Below are positions 12,401-24,530 of a stretch of DNA of 64,000 nt, one piece after another. A program made the position numbers and the translations under genes. The stretch is from contig NC_134455.1 of NCBI RefSeq assembly GCF_047948215.1, forward strand, positions 78,498,189 to 78,562,188, written 5' to 3'. The DNA is from Lycorma delicatula (Eukaryota > Arthropoda > Insecta > Hemiptera > Fulgoridae). The notes under the pieces were generated by a model. That model had not been told where the DNA came from. It was given only the letters and a program-made list of their open reading frames with translations, and ran no database searches. The number at the start of each line of letters is the position of its first letter. The first letter of the stretch is position 1.

Positions 12401-13899
12401 AAAGCTAATTTGTGATATTTATTTGGTGAAACCACAGTTACAAACATAAAGTAATAGGGTAAAATATTAAACCGTTCCTATTTTTATAAAAATTTTTTAT
12501 AGGATTTCACACGCACTGGAATCCATTTTGTAGCAAATAATTACAAAAGAAAAACACAGCTTGAAATAATTTTCGTTTTAAGTCTTCTTTATCATTTCGA
12601 CGGAGAACGCGAGCGTTCTAATCACATTTTAGTAAAACACTTTTTTTTTATTAACTTGCAGTGAGGTATTGTATTAAAATATAAGTACTGTTAGTTAAAA
12701 TAATGGAAGAAAAATCGTAAAAATATTATTTTGTGAATAAATAAAATTTCGCCTTTAGATAAAAAAAGAAGGAAATATTTGGCTACTGAAAACTCAACTA
12801 CCAACAACACAAATAGATTAAAGTTGTACCAAATTTATTTCTAAGGCTGCGATCGACTCAATTAATTTTTCATTGTGAAGGGTTGATAAGAGATAATTTC
12901 TTTAAATTTATACTCAAAATATTCAATTGCTTATACTGTATACTAGGAAGAAAATATGCATTAGTTCAACATTAAACTTATTCACATAAAATAAAATAAA
13001 AAAACACGTCAAAATTAAAAATTATTAAACTTTTCTTATGACTCTGCGGCTTGTATACTACCATTCTATATTAATGCTGAGCTGTAGAATATGGAAGAGG
13101 TTTATTTCGTGGGTAGTGTTTTAGAAGAAATTATTCTTACTTTTACTTTACGATCTTATTCCGTTTTCCTTATCACACAATATTTTTTTAAGTCTCCTTT
13201 CATTCATATTGTATTCTTTTTCCTCTCTTCTTTCTTCTCCTTTCTACACGCTCTTATCTATCAAATAAAACGAAAATACTGAGCCATATCAACCAGGCTA
13301 AGTATGGATTTAACACAAAGTGTGATCTACTAGTTTCAAAAAAAATAAATATGACCTACCTCAAGAAAAGCTGTAAAAACGTTTGTGTGGAGTATTTTTT
13401 GTACGAAAATGAGATATAGACCTTTTTGAATTGACGAGAAAAAATAATTAAAGTTTTGTGATGCGGTGATACCGTAAAATAAAAAAAATCGCATGGAGAG
13501 ACAACGTGACTAATAAGACGGTAAAAAGTAAATCTTAGAAAAAAAAGAAAGAAAAAATAACTGGAATTATCTACATTAACAGAGAAGTTAATTGAGAAGT
13601 AAAATACGATGATTTTAAATCTTTACCAATATTATTAATATCTTTTTTCTAGTTTTTTTTTTTTTGCGGAGACTTTGGGTATTGATTACTGTGGTCATTA
13701 CCCCTTGCCCAAAACTAAACATATCCACCCGGCTCGAAAATAGCGACCAAGACAGAAAACTAGTGTCAGAAAGATCATCAAAACAGACATGTCATAGAAC
13801 ATTAAAACCCCAAAAGAAACACAAGATGACAAGGCTGTATAGGGCACTCACTTGTCACTAAAAAAAAAATCCATTTCTAAACAAATACTTATAAAATTA
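9476..13899. other. AT-rich DNA, no gene seen
   Basis: Chance frames of up to about 80 codons only. The hairpin at 9777-9801 and a few less AT-rich patches (10.26-10.45, 11.86-11.99, 13.66-13.86 kb) have no recognised content; the last may be a 3' remnant of the ORF1 relic. Confidence 0.55.
9777..9801. repeat. 25-bp hairpin
   Basis: ATTCAGAATAAT, one base, ATTATTCTGAAT. Confidence 0.8.
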
Positions 13900-15020
13900 A
13901 ACTACTTGCATAATATCTCTATTATGCCAACATTTTCTCTTAGGCCCACCTTTTTTTTTGTCTTTTTTGATCCTCCTAGGCCTCCACCTCTGAGGAAAGG
14001 ATGTGTGAAGCCTAAGAGGTGGAATGTTTATCCAATCTTTATCCATCACCGATATAACGGAGGATTTTTACAACCTGCATCAGATGATACTTACTAGTTC
14101 AAGTGAAATGGGGAATACTGCATCCACGTCTTGACTAGTTTTACTTCCCGCTGAAATTTTAGGGGCGGCTAAAGTGCTTTCCCTCTCTTTTGAAATCCTC
14201 TTGCTATCGAAGTGTCCGTTGCTGCTCAGTCAACAGTCTCTTTTCTTTTATCATTATACGAGTATGATCTTTTATCCAGATTCCCTGAATGGGGATTTTC
14301 TCTATTTGAACTTTGAATTGCGGTGCAGAAATTTTAGGCTTCTTCTGTGTGTTAGCTATATTTTATCAAAGGCTCATTCCTAAGTTGTACAGAATTTTTT
14401 TTTAGACATATGATTTTTTTCTGAATCGGTTTTGGGCTGCTCTTTTCTGATGGCCATCAGTCATCAATTTTTCATTGATGATATGTCCTACTATATTAGC
14501 TAAGGTTGGTGCAGGTTGAGAGATTTTCTTTTGGTTTAAATCAAGCTACGAGAGCCGCAGAAATCTGTGCATAAAACGTAACATTTGGCGATCTGCTAAG
14601 CAAACGTTTCGTAGCTTCAAAGTAGCTGACCTTTTGAATGGTCTTTATCTGCTGAACAGTTATTTCTTCCTTATAAATCGAACAATTCCGAGATCTCGCA
14701 TTTGTGCTCACAACTGATTCAGGCCGGTGAATCTGGACGGATCATCGGGATGCAATGATTCCCCAGAAACACAGATTTGTTTCCTCCTCAATCGTTCAGG
14801 TATATATCTGAATCTATGAAATCAAACCACCGCAATGGATTCGGGATGAAAAGAAGTTCGTCTAATCTGTGGAAATCAGCTTATATTTTCTTTGAACAAT
14901 TCGGTTTATTGAAAGTCAGAACATGCAACGCGGTAAGTACAACTTCTTCTTTGCGTTCTGCGTACAATCGTCGACGCGTTACAACTCATTGTTCATACAG
15001 TTTTTTACGCGAATGCTAGA
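13900..15020 (-). pseudogene. LINE ORF1 (gag-like, zinc-knuckle) relic, Jockey-like
   Basis: On the minus strand, in changing frames, the reading is TALHVLTFNKPNCSKKI, then LLFIPNPLRW(F), GGNKSVFLGNHC, SVVSTNARSRNCSIYKEE, and ISAALVA after SYFEATKRLL. This is the usual order in the ORF1 protein of Jockey-type LINEs: 'T.T.ILTF..P.LP..I', 'YIPNPLRCFKCQ..GH', the second and third zinc knuckles, then 'C..Y..E..I..I....ISY.EA'. Several of the knuckle cysteines are lost and many stops are present. The low-coordinate end ends in a basic stretch (PRRIKKDKKK). ORF2 was not found next to it. Confidence 0.6.
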
Positions 15021-15368
15021 TCAGCGGAGCATAACGCGATGAAGAAACTACTCCGCCAAACCATTAATAGGAGCAAAGCAGATTCGGTCGACAGGAATTC
15101 GTTAGTCCAAGGTTTCAAACCAGGAACCCAGAGAATGGGAGCCTTTCTATAGCCAGCGTGTTGGAAAAAGATGAATCAGATCATGTCGGCAAAGTGATTC
15201 ATCAGTGTTTGAATAACATAATGTAAATGAAAACAAATAGAAAACATAATAATAACAGAAAAAATGAATAAAAAAAAAAATTTTAAAAATAAAAACCACA
15301 CTCTTTGTTTTTTTTTCTAAAAATTATTAAATATCAAAACGGTTACTTGATTAAACGCAAACATTTCT

Positions 15369-16400
15369 TTAAGGTAGTTGCTCAATGTGGCCGCCATTGT
15401 TCAATTCACAGTTCAGCTCGGCGAATCCATGCTAGCGGATACGCCTAATAGCATCATTATTATTCATAACAGTACCTCCAGTTTCTATAACACGATTCTT
15501 CTTCTGTGCCAATGCAAGCAGAATAGACTAACGACTTCAATCAACCCCAAAGGAAAATATCCGCTGCGTAAATACGGGAGATTGAGGCCATTTTACTGGT
15601 CCGTTTCGACCAATCCATTGCTAACTAAATGTGTTGTTTAAATGACTCATCATATCACGACAGTAGTGAGTAGATGCGCCATCATTGAAAAACCACATCT
15701 GCACTCTATCTGCAAGTGGAATCTTCTTCTGATCTTTCAAGAGTACGATCAGATTTGTTTGCAAAAAATGCAAGTAACGCTCTCCATTTAGCCTCATAAT
15801 AAATCCATTTTGGCGTTAAAAAAAAGGCTTATGAAATTATCACCAAGAAAATCACACCAGATATTAAACGAAAAAGTCGTTGCAAATGATTTGCAGCAGT
15901 CTCGCAGTGCTTTTCTTCTGCCCAGTTGTGAGTGTTTCGATAATTTACAATGTCAATTCTTGTAAAAACAGGATTCATCAGTAATTAAAATGTTACTTAG
16001 GAAATCGGGATGATGTTCACATTTTCTATTTAACTATCGACAGAATTTCACCCGTTTTTCAAAATCAGGTGGTAACAACTCATGCACACATGGAGTGGAA
16101 CGGGTATACTTGCTCCCATAACTTTCGCCACACGCGAAATATGAAACCGATGTGACAATCTTTAGGTGCTTGAGATGGAAGTTAATTGTACCCCATTTAA
16201 TATTGCTTCTTCAGCGTTGGCATTCCTGACAAAACGTTCACGACCAGCATCGAATCGTTGTGGGTTAAGCATATCTGTATCTCGAACTCGCCTCGTCAAA
16301 CCCCCAAATGTTTTAGGATCCGGTAAATTTCGATCTGGAAAATTTTCCTAGTATTCACGCACAGCAGCCAAACCACTTTTATTTACTTTACCGTAAATTA
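15369..16400 (-). pseudogene. Tc1/mariner-type transposase relic, second subfamily
   Basis: On the minus strand recognisable blocks are DFEKRVKFCR, HPDFLSNILITDES (the first catalytic-Asp region), LNGERYLHFLQTNL, MWFFNDGASTHY (the 'W.QHDGAP.HY' region with the second Asp), VETDQ...(W/R)P, LKSLVYSACI and a C-terminal NNGGHIEQLP before a TAA at 15369-15371. This order is that of Tc1/mariner-like DDE transposases with an 'ERYL.FLQ..L' signature. At least four frame changes and several stops are needed, so it is inactive. It is a different subfamily from the relics at 1.5-2.6 and 53.5-54.7 kb, which have 'YLD.LE.WL' at the same place. Confidence 0.75.
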
Positions 16401-17684
16401 ATAACACGACAGTCAACTCTCCAAATGAAAACAAATGAATCACCCACTGTGAATGACTGACCGAACAATGACATCATACCCACTGATTAAATGAATATTC
16501 AAATGCTAAAAACTAAACTTAATAGTTGATCAGCTGTTATTGTCAACCTATGAAAAAATAAAAATATTTTATATGTTTTAAAAGGGCCTCTTTCAAATTT
16601 ATTTTTATAATGTTTAGCTTTTGTATTTAAATTGTTCTGTTTAAAATCGTATCACTTTTCCGATACAGTTTATGTGTTTTATTTCTAATTAACGTTGAAA
16701 TTTTCCAATTTCTGTTTAATTTTAATAGATGTTATTTAATCACTTTTTCAGATTTAAATTCTGTACATCTGCTTCGTTTAAAAAAAAAATTGCAATGGAA
16801 AGTTATAATTTTGCAATTTAAAATGGAAAACATATTCTCTCTCGCATTCTTTCAAAAAGAGTAGAACTAATAATGTCTATTCATTAAAGTTATACTTCAG
16901 TTGAGATTTTTAATATTTAAATCAATAACTTTGTCAATTTAATTTGCTGTCTCCATGGTTGAGTACAACCAATTATGTTATAGTAACTTAATAATTTATA
17001 ACCGGCAAATATATAGGCAATAAACAAAGTACACAGAACCTCAGAATGTACAATAAAACTAAAGATGTTATTTGGGAGAAAAAATACTTCCTTACTAATA
17101 AACAAAATTTTACTTCTTTTCTTGAACTACAGGTCGCTGTTTTTCTTTTTTCTATTATTTTTATTATTTTAGAAGTGCACATACAGCCAGTTCAACCGTA
17201 AATTGAAACTGTAAATTTCTGCAATATAAAAACGGGTAGACTGTATTAGTAACCTAACGTTTTATTACCCTACGAAAACTACAAAAATATTACATTAAGA
17301 TTGTTTGCCATTCACGTCATTTCATATCAGTTCCTAAACCAATAACAAAAAAAGATTGATCACTTCCCGAATACATATTTTTTAGTTAATTTAAGTATTT
17401 ACAAATAATTGTTTATTATTAAAATTTACAAATTGTATAAAACAATAATCTTGTTTACCCGAAGTCATAAAAACCAAGATTTTATAGTTGTAGGTGGTAT
17501 AATATACGCTCAATTCGTTAAAAAAAACAAAATAGTGCTATATTTTTAATTCTTGAAAGAAATAAAAATCAGGCAGTCTGGTTCTAACATCAATATTCTT
17601 GATTTTATTACTTAATTGGTCATCTGACTGGTTTGTTGTATTTCTCAATTTTTTCTTCTATTTTCTAATCTTTGTATAATAATG
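16401..17684. other. AT-rich DNA, no gene seen
   Basis: The first 150 bases may hold the 5' end of the second transposon. Nothing else was recognised. Confidence 0.55.
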
Positions 17685-18047
17685 TACAGAGTGATTTACA
17701 AAGAATATAAAAACTTTCAGAACATGTTCTTATAGTAAATATAAAGAAGAAAGTTCATTTAAACATACGTTCAGAAATATTTTTTTACATACACTCTACA
17801 AATATTTTTTTCAATTTTTCAGGTTAGATTTCGGATAAAACCGTTAAATTTACTCCTTAATTTGGATCCCAAGAATTATAGTCTGGCCTAATTTTACTGA
17901 AGTCACAGAAATCAGGGCTAAATTTTTCGCCAGCCGACACTCGCTAACTAAGCGTTACCGATCCAATGTTGATAAGAAGTTTCTGCTTATTTTCACCTGT
18001 AGAAGAAGTCCTGAACGTTTGTTACATTCTTTGTGAATCATTCTGTA
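17685..18047. mobile_element. short F1 copy with terminal inverted repeats (MITE-like)
   Basis: It begins TACAGAGTGATTTACAAAGA and ends with the near-exact complement (20 of 22 bases). The inverted similarity continues for roughly 70-90 bases. The right two-thirds (17815-18047) matches the F1 arms at 8.15-8.37 and 9.30-9.47 kb. It has no coding capacity. Confidence 0.7.
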
Positions 18048-18298
18048 TTTACCGAATACTAAAAAACGATTAAGGTATTGTCTGAATCAAATGAAAATAA
18101 CAGATTTTGAAGTTGTTCACCATTTCATAACAGATATAAATCCACTCGTCAATAATTCTTTTCAAATACAGTATTGACAAAGATCTTCATTACAGCTTCG
18201 GTTTTTTTTTAAATGAAATTGTGCAACGTTCTAAGATTTTTGCTTTTAGTACCTTCTCTCTACAGTAAAATTTCTCTGCCTAGGTAAAACACAACAAT

Positions 18299-18600
18299 CC
18301 ACCGGGTTGGTCTGGTGGTTATCGCGTCTTCCCAAATCAGCTGATTTGGAAGTCGAGAGTTCCAGCGTTCAAGTCCTAGTAAAGCCAATTATTATTACAT
18401 GGATTTGAATACTAGATCGTGGATACCGGTGTTCTTTGTTGGTTGGGTTTCAATTAACCACGCATCTCAGGAATGGTCGAACTGAGAATGTACAAGACTA
18501 CACTTCATTTACACTCATACATATCATCCTCATTCATCCTCTGAAGAATTATCTAAACGGTAGTTACCGGAGGCTAAACAGGAAAAAAGAGAGAGAGAGT
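18299..18600 (+). mobile_element. tRNA-derived SINE, family S1, copy A
   Basis: The head, ACCGGGTTGGTCTGGTGG, resembles a box A region and is followed by a long palindrome around AAATCAGCTGATTT and a box-B-like GTTCAAGTCC. The body (TACTAGATCGTGGATACCGG) and the tail (CATCCTCTGAAG...CGGAGGCTAAACAGG) follow, ending in an A/GA-rich run. Close relatives are at 54358-54641 (plus) and 49803-50108 (minus), and an old one at 30948-31194 (minus). No clear target-site duplication was found for this copy. Confidence 0.85.
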
Positions 18601-20844
18601 TCAAATTTCATTGAATTAAGTAGAATCTCATTCTATACGTTAGAACTAAATAAATAAAAACAAAATTGATGTAAATATCAAATATCCATTATAAAAAAAG
18701 CAACCTGATAAAAATGAGTTAATGTTAAGCTGATTAATCACAGTATTGCAAGTGAGTCTTTTACACAGCTCACAAAAGTTTTGAAACATTTTTCTGAAAC
18801 TAAACGGTACAATTCTTGAGATACTCCAATTCCGTAGACTGCAGCTTCGGATGTTTAATGTCTATTTGACAGATTAAATAAATGCTCTAACTTACTGAGA
18901 CCACTGTTATTCCTACAATTGTGTTGTCAGTTTTTTTCTAATAAAGATTTCTTACAGTGTTACTTTCCTAGCGAATAGAGCTCGAATAGCAACATTAAAG
19001 GGGAAAATATGGATATCATTTCAAAAGTGGGATATCCGTTTTTTTGCAAATCTTTAGGTTTTATAGTCCAACTAGTTCATCTAGACCAAAATAATATATG
19101 TATGTTTGTATGCATGTGCGTACGTATGTGTCGTACTGCCTTTGACCCATCTCAGGATTAACCAAACCGATTTACTTCAAATTTGATTTAAATATTTATA
19201 TATATGGGTCATTTTAATTTTTTATTTTCAAAATTCGTTGAGACGTGGGGATATCACGAAAAAACAATTTTGATTTTCTTCGGAGGTATTTTAGAGAAAA
19301 TTTTATTGACGCAAATTTGGTTCCTACAATACATATAAAGATTGTCCAAAATAAATTAAAAAAAACCATCACCTTCTAAAATTAAAATGTATCTTTTTTT
19401 TGTTCTTTTACTCTATCTCCCTTCGGTTTAAATACTTTTCAATAATTTTGTTAATGTTTATATTTATTATACATTTAGAGCTTACATATAGTGCTATCAA
19501 GAAATATCTAAAAAAACTTTTAATTTTACACCCGGACCTAAAATGCAGAAAATACTTTTAAAAATTCTGTTTTTCTTATTTTAGCTTTTATTGAAGGGGG
19601 GTTAGATTTAGAGGAAACTTTACTAAAGCAAATCTCTGTTACTTGTACATGAATCGTTTTCATTCAATTTTTCTTAAAGTTTATTCCCTACATCTAAAAA
19701 AAATACACATTCATTTTTTTGTTTTTGTTTTTGGTTCTAGCTCATTTAATTTTATTATTAATACCCGGGAAAGTCATGGAATACTCTGCTAGCGTTTTTC
19801 TGAATTCGCCTTAAAACATCTATTTATCAATTTTAATCGAATTATCTAATATAAAATTCATGTTGGCATTGTTTCAGTTAGATAAAGAAATATACTCCTA
19901 ACAAATATTTCTGAAGATGTCCTACTAATTCCTAATTACACATTTTAACTTATTCTAATGTTGTAAATAACAATCTATCAAATTGCGACGACAGATATAA
20001 CAATACTTTATAATTTGTTTTTTTTTTTAATTTTTGTCTATTGGGTATCACTTAGAAAATATCAGTTAGAAAATATTAACATTATTATTTTTCAAATTTC
20101 TTCTTAAATTAAGTAATTGAATGAAATTATTCTGAAAATTAATGTGCTAACGTCTATCAGTTATCTAAAAATACAAAGAGTTACCAGAGTATATTCATAA
20201 CCGTCTTTTTATTTAGGAGTAAGGCGTGCTGTGTTATGAAATATATATAGGAGTGGAATTGTCAATTTACTTTATATTACTTAGGTGGCAATTTTACTTT
20301 TTATAACTTTATTTGTGAAAGGAAATTAATAAAATCGAATTTCGGTTTGTTCAAGAGTATAGTTAAAAATTATCAAGTTGGCACTAAACTGGGATCGTGA
20401 GCGTAACTCTTGAGTAGAGATAATTATACAATTTTTTAAGACATTTTTCGGTGAAATACAAATGACTAATCGATGATAGGTGAGTATAACCACAAAAAGT
20501 AAATAAATGGATAAAAACACACTTTCTTTGAGCAGCAATGTTCTTAAGTTTTATTAATTCATTTTATGGAAATAAAGCTTAACAAATTTCCTAATTTTCA
20601 ATTTTTCTCTTAAAGTAGAGTGATTATTTACTTTTTCCAAAAGAGAAAATTTCAATATTTTGCATAGCTGAATTACCTGCAACTCCAATTAAACTGTTTA
20701 AATGAATTATTAATAATTTGATAAAATAATCATGCCCATATTTTCTATTTACCATTATTTAAAAATTTTACCATTAGATATCGTTTCAGATTCAATTACG
20801 AGTATTTCATATCTATCTTAAAAACAAAAATAAGTGAGTAATTT
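18601..20844. other. AT-rich DNA with a probable unclassified repeat
   Basis: About 19010-19420 has the texture of the F2 family (TGCGTACGTATGTG, then AACCAAACCGATTTACTTC near 19165), but no second copy in the window confirms it. The rest holds only chance frames. Confidence 0.4.
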
Positions 20845-20935
20845 TTCTTACCGAGGCTGGTCCTGCAGGATTCAAATCCTGCGATCAACAAGGTAGAAAC
20901 TACTGCACCTTACCATCTGTTCATCTGCACGTGAG
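20845..20935 (-). other. tRNA-like or SINE-head remnant
   Basis: On the minus strand there is a T-arm-like hairpin, GCAGGATTTGAATCCTGC, preceded by a box-A-like AAGGTGCAGTAGTTT and CTTGTTGATC. A complete cloverleaf could not be drawn and there is no terminator run. It is probably a decayed tRNA-derived repeat. Confidence 0.3.
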
Positions 20936-21224
20936 TTAAGTTTAAAAAAATAAAGTAATCGAAATATATGCCGATTATGTAATATGTATATCAATACATT
21001 TTTTGTAATTTAAAAATTTTATATCAGCTGAAATGTTCAAGTAGTAGCTTGTCCAGTAGGATAATTATTAAAATTTTAGAAAAACAGGATGAAATATTTT
21101 GGAACGATCTTGAACATTATGAAGTTTTGAGTGACTACAAAGTTTTGAAATCGGTTTTAATGTACGGTTTAATGACTTATTCCATTTATTTAAATGCTGA
21201 AAACAGAGATTTATTACATTTTCC

Positions 21225-21845
21225 GGGCATTGGTTATTTTTATTCAAATATATTAGAAAAATAATGATATATGAAAAAAGTTTAAAAAATAAAATAAAAA
21301 ATAGATATTTTTAAATTTTGCTTGGCTCCCCCATCCCAAAGTATCTTTTTAGGGTCATTTGCACTACTTCTGTTCTTAGAAAGACATAAAAAAGTTGGTA
21401 GAAAATTTTTCAGTAAATAAAAAATAGCTTTTTGATTTTTGGGGAAGGGGAGAATTTGGAAACAAATTGCTAAGGTAAGCCTGTACGCATCTACTGAGCT
21501 TAATATAAAGTGAGACTATATTTGCAAAATTTTGAGAAAATTGACCCCAGAGAAACTATCTCCCACCCTTATAGCGATCTTAAAAGTACTACCATCAAAT
21601 TGTCCCATACACTAATCTTTCTGCCAAATTTCTTCAAAATTGGTTTACCCAGTCAAAGTTTATTCAACTTCAAACACACCTACATACGTAGTAAAATTAC
21701 CTCCAATTTTTTTAAATTTTTTGGCGTTCCTAGGTCATGAAACGTCGAGAAATGCAAAAACCCGATACCCCATTTTTTAACTGATTACTAACTTCCCTTC
21801 TTGCAGCATAGCTCTAGAGCTGTGATCCTAGCAAAGTAATATATA
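21225..21845 (-). repeat. interspersed repeat family F2, copy 2
   Basis: This is an inverted copy of the 3.4-kb unit. Read in the minus direction it contains the AGCTCTAGAGCT palindrome near 21803-21814, CATTTCTCGACGTTTCATGACC, the CCCCTTCCCC block and the distal 'AATAAATAACCAA' type sequence. The part corresponding to 3.9-4.2 kb is mostly missing. Confidence 0.7.
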
Positions 21846-22229
21846 TAAAATTACTACACACTTAATGTAAAACGCTCCAGAAGTTGTGCAGCATAATCTA
21901 AAACGTTGATGAAGGTGGCTGACAACAGTTCATTGCTCGATAACGGCCATCCACATTCTGCAGCTATGACACATCGTTTACTGTGATATTTGGGTTTTAC
22001 GTTTACAATCATTCGCTAAGATTGAACCGTAACAACCAATTCTTCAAAAGGTTGAAGGAATAAATGGTACCATTTTTAGATTGATGATGTACTAAAATTG
22101 TAAAAAGCAATCAAACAGATACTAGGGATAACGTCTTAAATGGACTGGCGAAAAAGTAATGTGATAAGAATAGTTTCAATTTTGAAGGAAATTTTATAAA
22201 TAATCTTTGCAAAAAAGAAGTTACTAAAA
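21846..22229. other. non-coding DNA, no gene seen
   Basis: 21880-22080 is more complex than its surroundings (GCTGACAACAGTTCATTGCT) and could be an old coding relic, but I could not match it. Confidence 0.4.
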
Positions 22230-22455
22230 AAAAGAAAACAGAAAACAAAATACGGAAATAAATACAAAGCAAAAGTAACTGTCATATATTATTAATGCAC
22301 ATTAATAGATAACAAATTACTTCAAATACAGCAACATATTTGTTTCTGTTAATTACCATATATACAAGGTACCCGAGACAAACATAAAAACATTCTATGT
22401 AAGGGTTAAAAAACTGAGGGACGAAGTGATTTCTTCTCCAATAAGTAAAATATAT
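22230..22455. repeat. duplicated block U1, left copy
   Basis: It contains ATTAATGCACATTAATAGAT, CAGCAACATAT, TACAAGGTACC and GAAGTGATTTCTTCTCC. The same order appears in direct orientation at about 24300-24530. It has no coding capacity. Confidence 0.6.
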
Positions 22456-22461
22456 TGTTAG

Positions 22462-22489
22462 ACCCGGTGTTTGTTTATAAACACCGGGT
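22462..22489. repeat. perfect hairpin ACCCGGTGTTT / AAACACCGGGT
   Basis: Eleven-base arms with a six-base loop (GTTTAT), lying between blocks U1 and U2. The core ACACCGGGT recurs twice in the second U2 copy, at about 23928 and 23985. Confidence 0.8.
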
Positions 22490-22615
22490 ATAATTTATAA
22501 TAAAAAATTATTAAACCATTTAAAAAAACTAAAACACCAAGTTAAAATCGTTTCATATTCATTAGATTTTTTATAATTTTTTCTTTTTTAATTAAATAAA
22601 ATCATACCATACAGG
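22481..22615. repeat. duplicated block U2, left copy
   Basis: The order CCGGGTATA, ATTATTAAACCATTT, AAAACACC, GTTTCATATTCATTA and AAAATCATACCAT is shared, in direct orientation, with 23926-24068. Confidence 0.6.
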
Positions 22616-22620
22616 TTTTG

Positions 22621-23925
22621 TTTATTAGTGCAGTATTGTAAACACGAATGTTTTTTACGTTGAGTCATTATATTGGTAATCTTGGTCTAAGCGTGTTGAA
22701 ATCCAACAGAACGCTGTTCTTCGATATCGATAATAAATATCGTCTGATTTGCTGCATTTATAAGAATAATCGATTTATTATCATGTAAATAATTTTATTT
22801 ATACACTTTATTAATATATTACCGGTAGCTATAAACAGAACAATTTTGCATTCTAAAGCCTGTCTCAGCTTGCACAAAAATGTATTATTTACCTGTAGCG
22901 TGATATGTCAGGAAAATTACTATGAATAAAATATGACATGTTTCCATAGTTAGGGGTAGAATTTTTCCTCACACTCGTTCATTGCTTCTGCAAAACAGCT
23001 TCAGTTTCTTTCTCTCTACATCTACATATACATATAGCTTCTATAATTACGCCTAATTAGTACTAAAACTTAGTCTTCAAGTACAAACTAGAAGAAATTT
23101 AATGATAAAAGTTGAACGTAAATCTAATATAACATGATACCTATAAATGTATAAAAAGGTTAGAAGAAAAAAAAACAAAACATAAAAATCCATTTCAAAC
23201 AGTTTATTTTTTAAATTATTAAATTTAAGTTTTGCCATACGGCCTAACTACTTAAAAATAAAACAATTGAGCCACTGATAATAACAATATAATCAATGGC
23301 AAACATTATAATACATTTAAAGAAATTATTACAAAAAAAAAAGAAGAAACAAAAATGTACGAAAGAAAATCAAAATGAACCACAATATGTATATATAAAG
23401 AAAATCATAATTCACATCTATTTCTAGGCCTAAACGAACAAAATTGTAATTCTGATTTTATTTTAAACGGTTATAATTATCTTACTTTAATTATAAATTA
23501 TTACAGTAAATGAAATCTGAAAGACATGATACATCGATTTGTTCTATTAAAATTTCATTATTTATTTAATTCAAAATTTTATTATTGAATTTAATAATGA
23601 CTGATTTTAAAATGTATTTCTTAAGAAATCTCATGATTATATAGAATAATAGTTAATTATATTATTTAACATTTTTTAACAAGGCAATTATTTTTTCAAA
23701 GAATTAAAAAAAATAATAATAATTAAACAGAATTCACACATTCAAGTAATCGTAGACACGGGACATGAATGTAACATTATATAATGATGTTATAAATGAC
23801 ACAGATGACTTACTTATTAAATGTACAAAAAAACATATTTATTTTTTATTAAAGATCATGCAGTTTTGATAAATAATTCTTTATGCATTTTCATAACATA
23901 TATATAAAAATGAAAAATTTTATAA
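22621..23925. other. AT-rich DNA between duplicated blocks
   Basis: No gene was recognised. Confidence 0.55.
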
Positions 23926-24068
23926 CACACCGGGTATATTCTATAGTACAAAATTAATAAATCATTTTAAAAAACTACTAAAACACCGGGTTACAAACCG
24001 TTTTGTATTCATTATATTTTTTATAATTTTTTTTTAATTAAATAAAATTGAAAAAAAATCATACCATG
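23926..24068. repeat. duplicated block U2, right copy
   Basis: This is the direct repeat of 22481-22615, with ACACCGGGT at both its start and its middle. Confidence 0.6.
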
Positions 24069-24299
24069 CTAGTTATAAATTTAATTTCTTAATTATATAC
24101 AAACTATTATTTAATTACTTACTCAACTTATTTGAAAAAACTAATTAATATATAATAATTAAATTAAAGAAATCGATAATAGAGATCAGCGTATCAAATT
24201 ATTATAGGATATGTACTCAAAATAATTTGAACAGAACAAATGAGATAGCTACAAATAATTAAAGGCTTTGAATAAAAAGATAAAAACTCTACACCTAAA

Positions 24300-24530
24300 T
24301 TAAAAAAAAAGAAAATCGAAACAGAGTAGGAAGCAGAAGTTACGATCAAATATTAATGCACATTTATAGAAAACAAACTATTTCATATACAGCAACATAT
24401 TGTATCTGTTAGGTACCATAACTACAAGGTATCAGATACAAATATAAAAGCATTCAATATAAAGGTTAAAAAAGAGGAATGAAGTGATTTCCCGATCTCT
24501 TCTCCTATAGTCAAATATATTGTTCACACT
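24300..24530. repeat. duplicated block U1, right copy
   Basis: This is the direct repeat of 22230-22455. Here it follows U2 instead of preceding it. Confidence 0.6.

Noticed and set aside
21049..21264. A 71-codon open frame with less biased composition (plus strand)
   Set aside because: It overlaps the edge of an F2 copy, has no known domain and no splice context; probably a chance frame.
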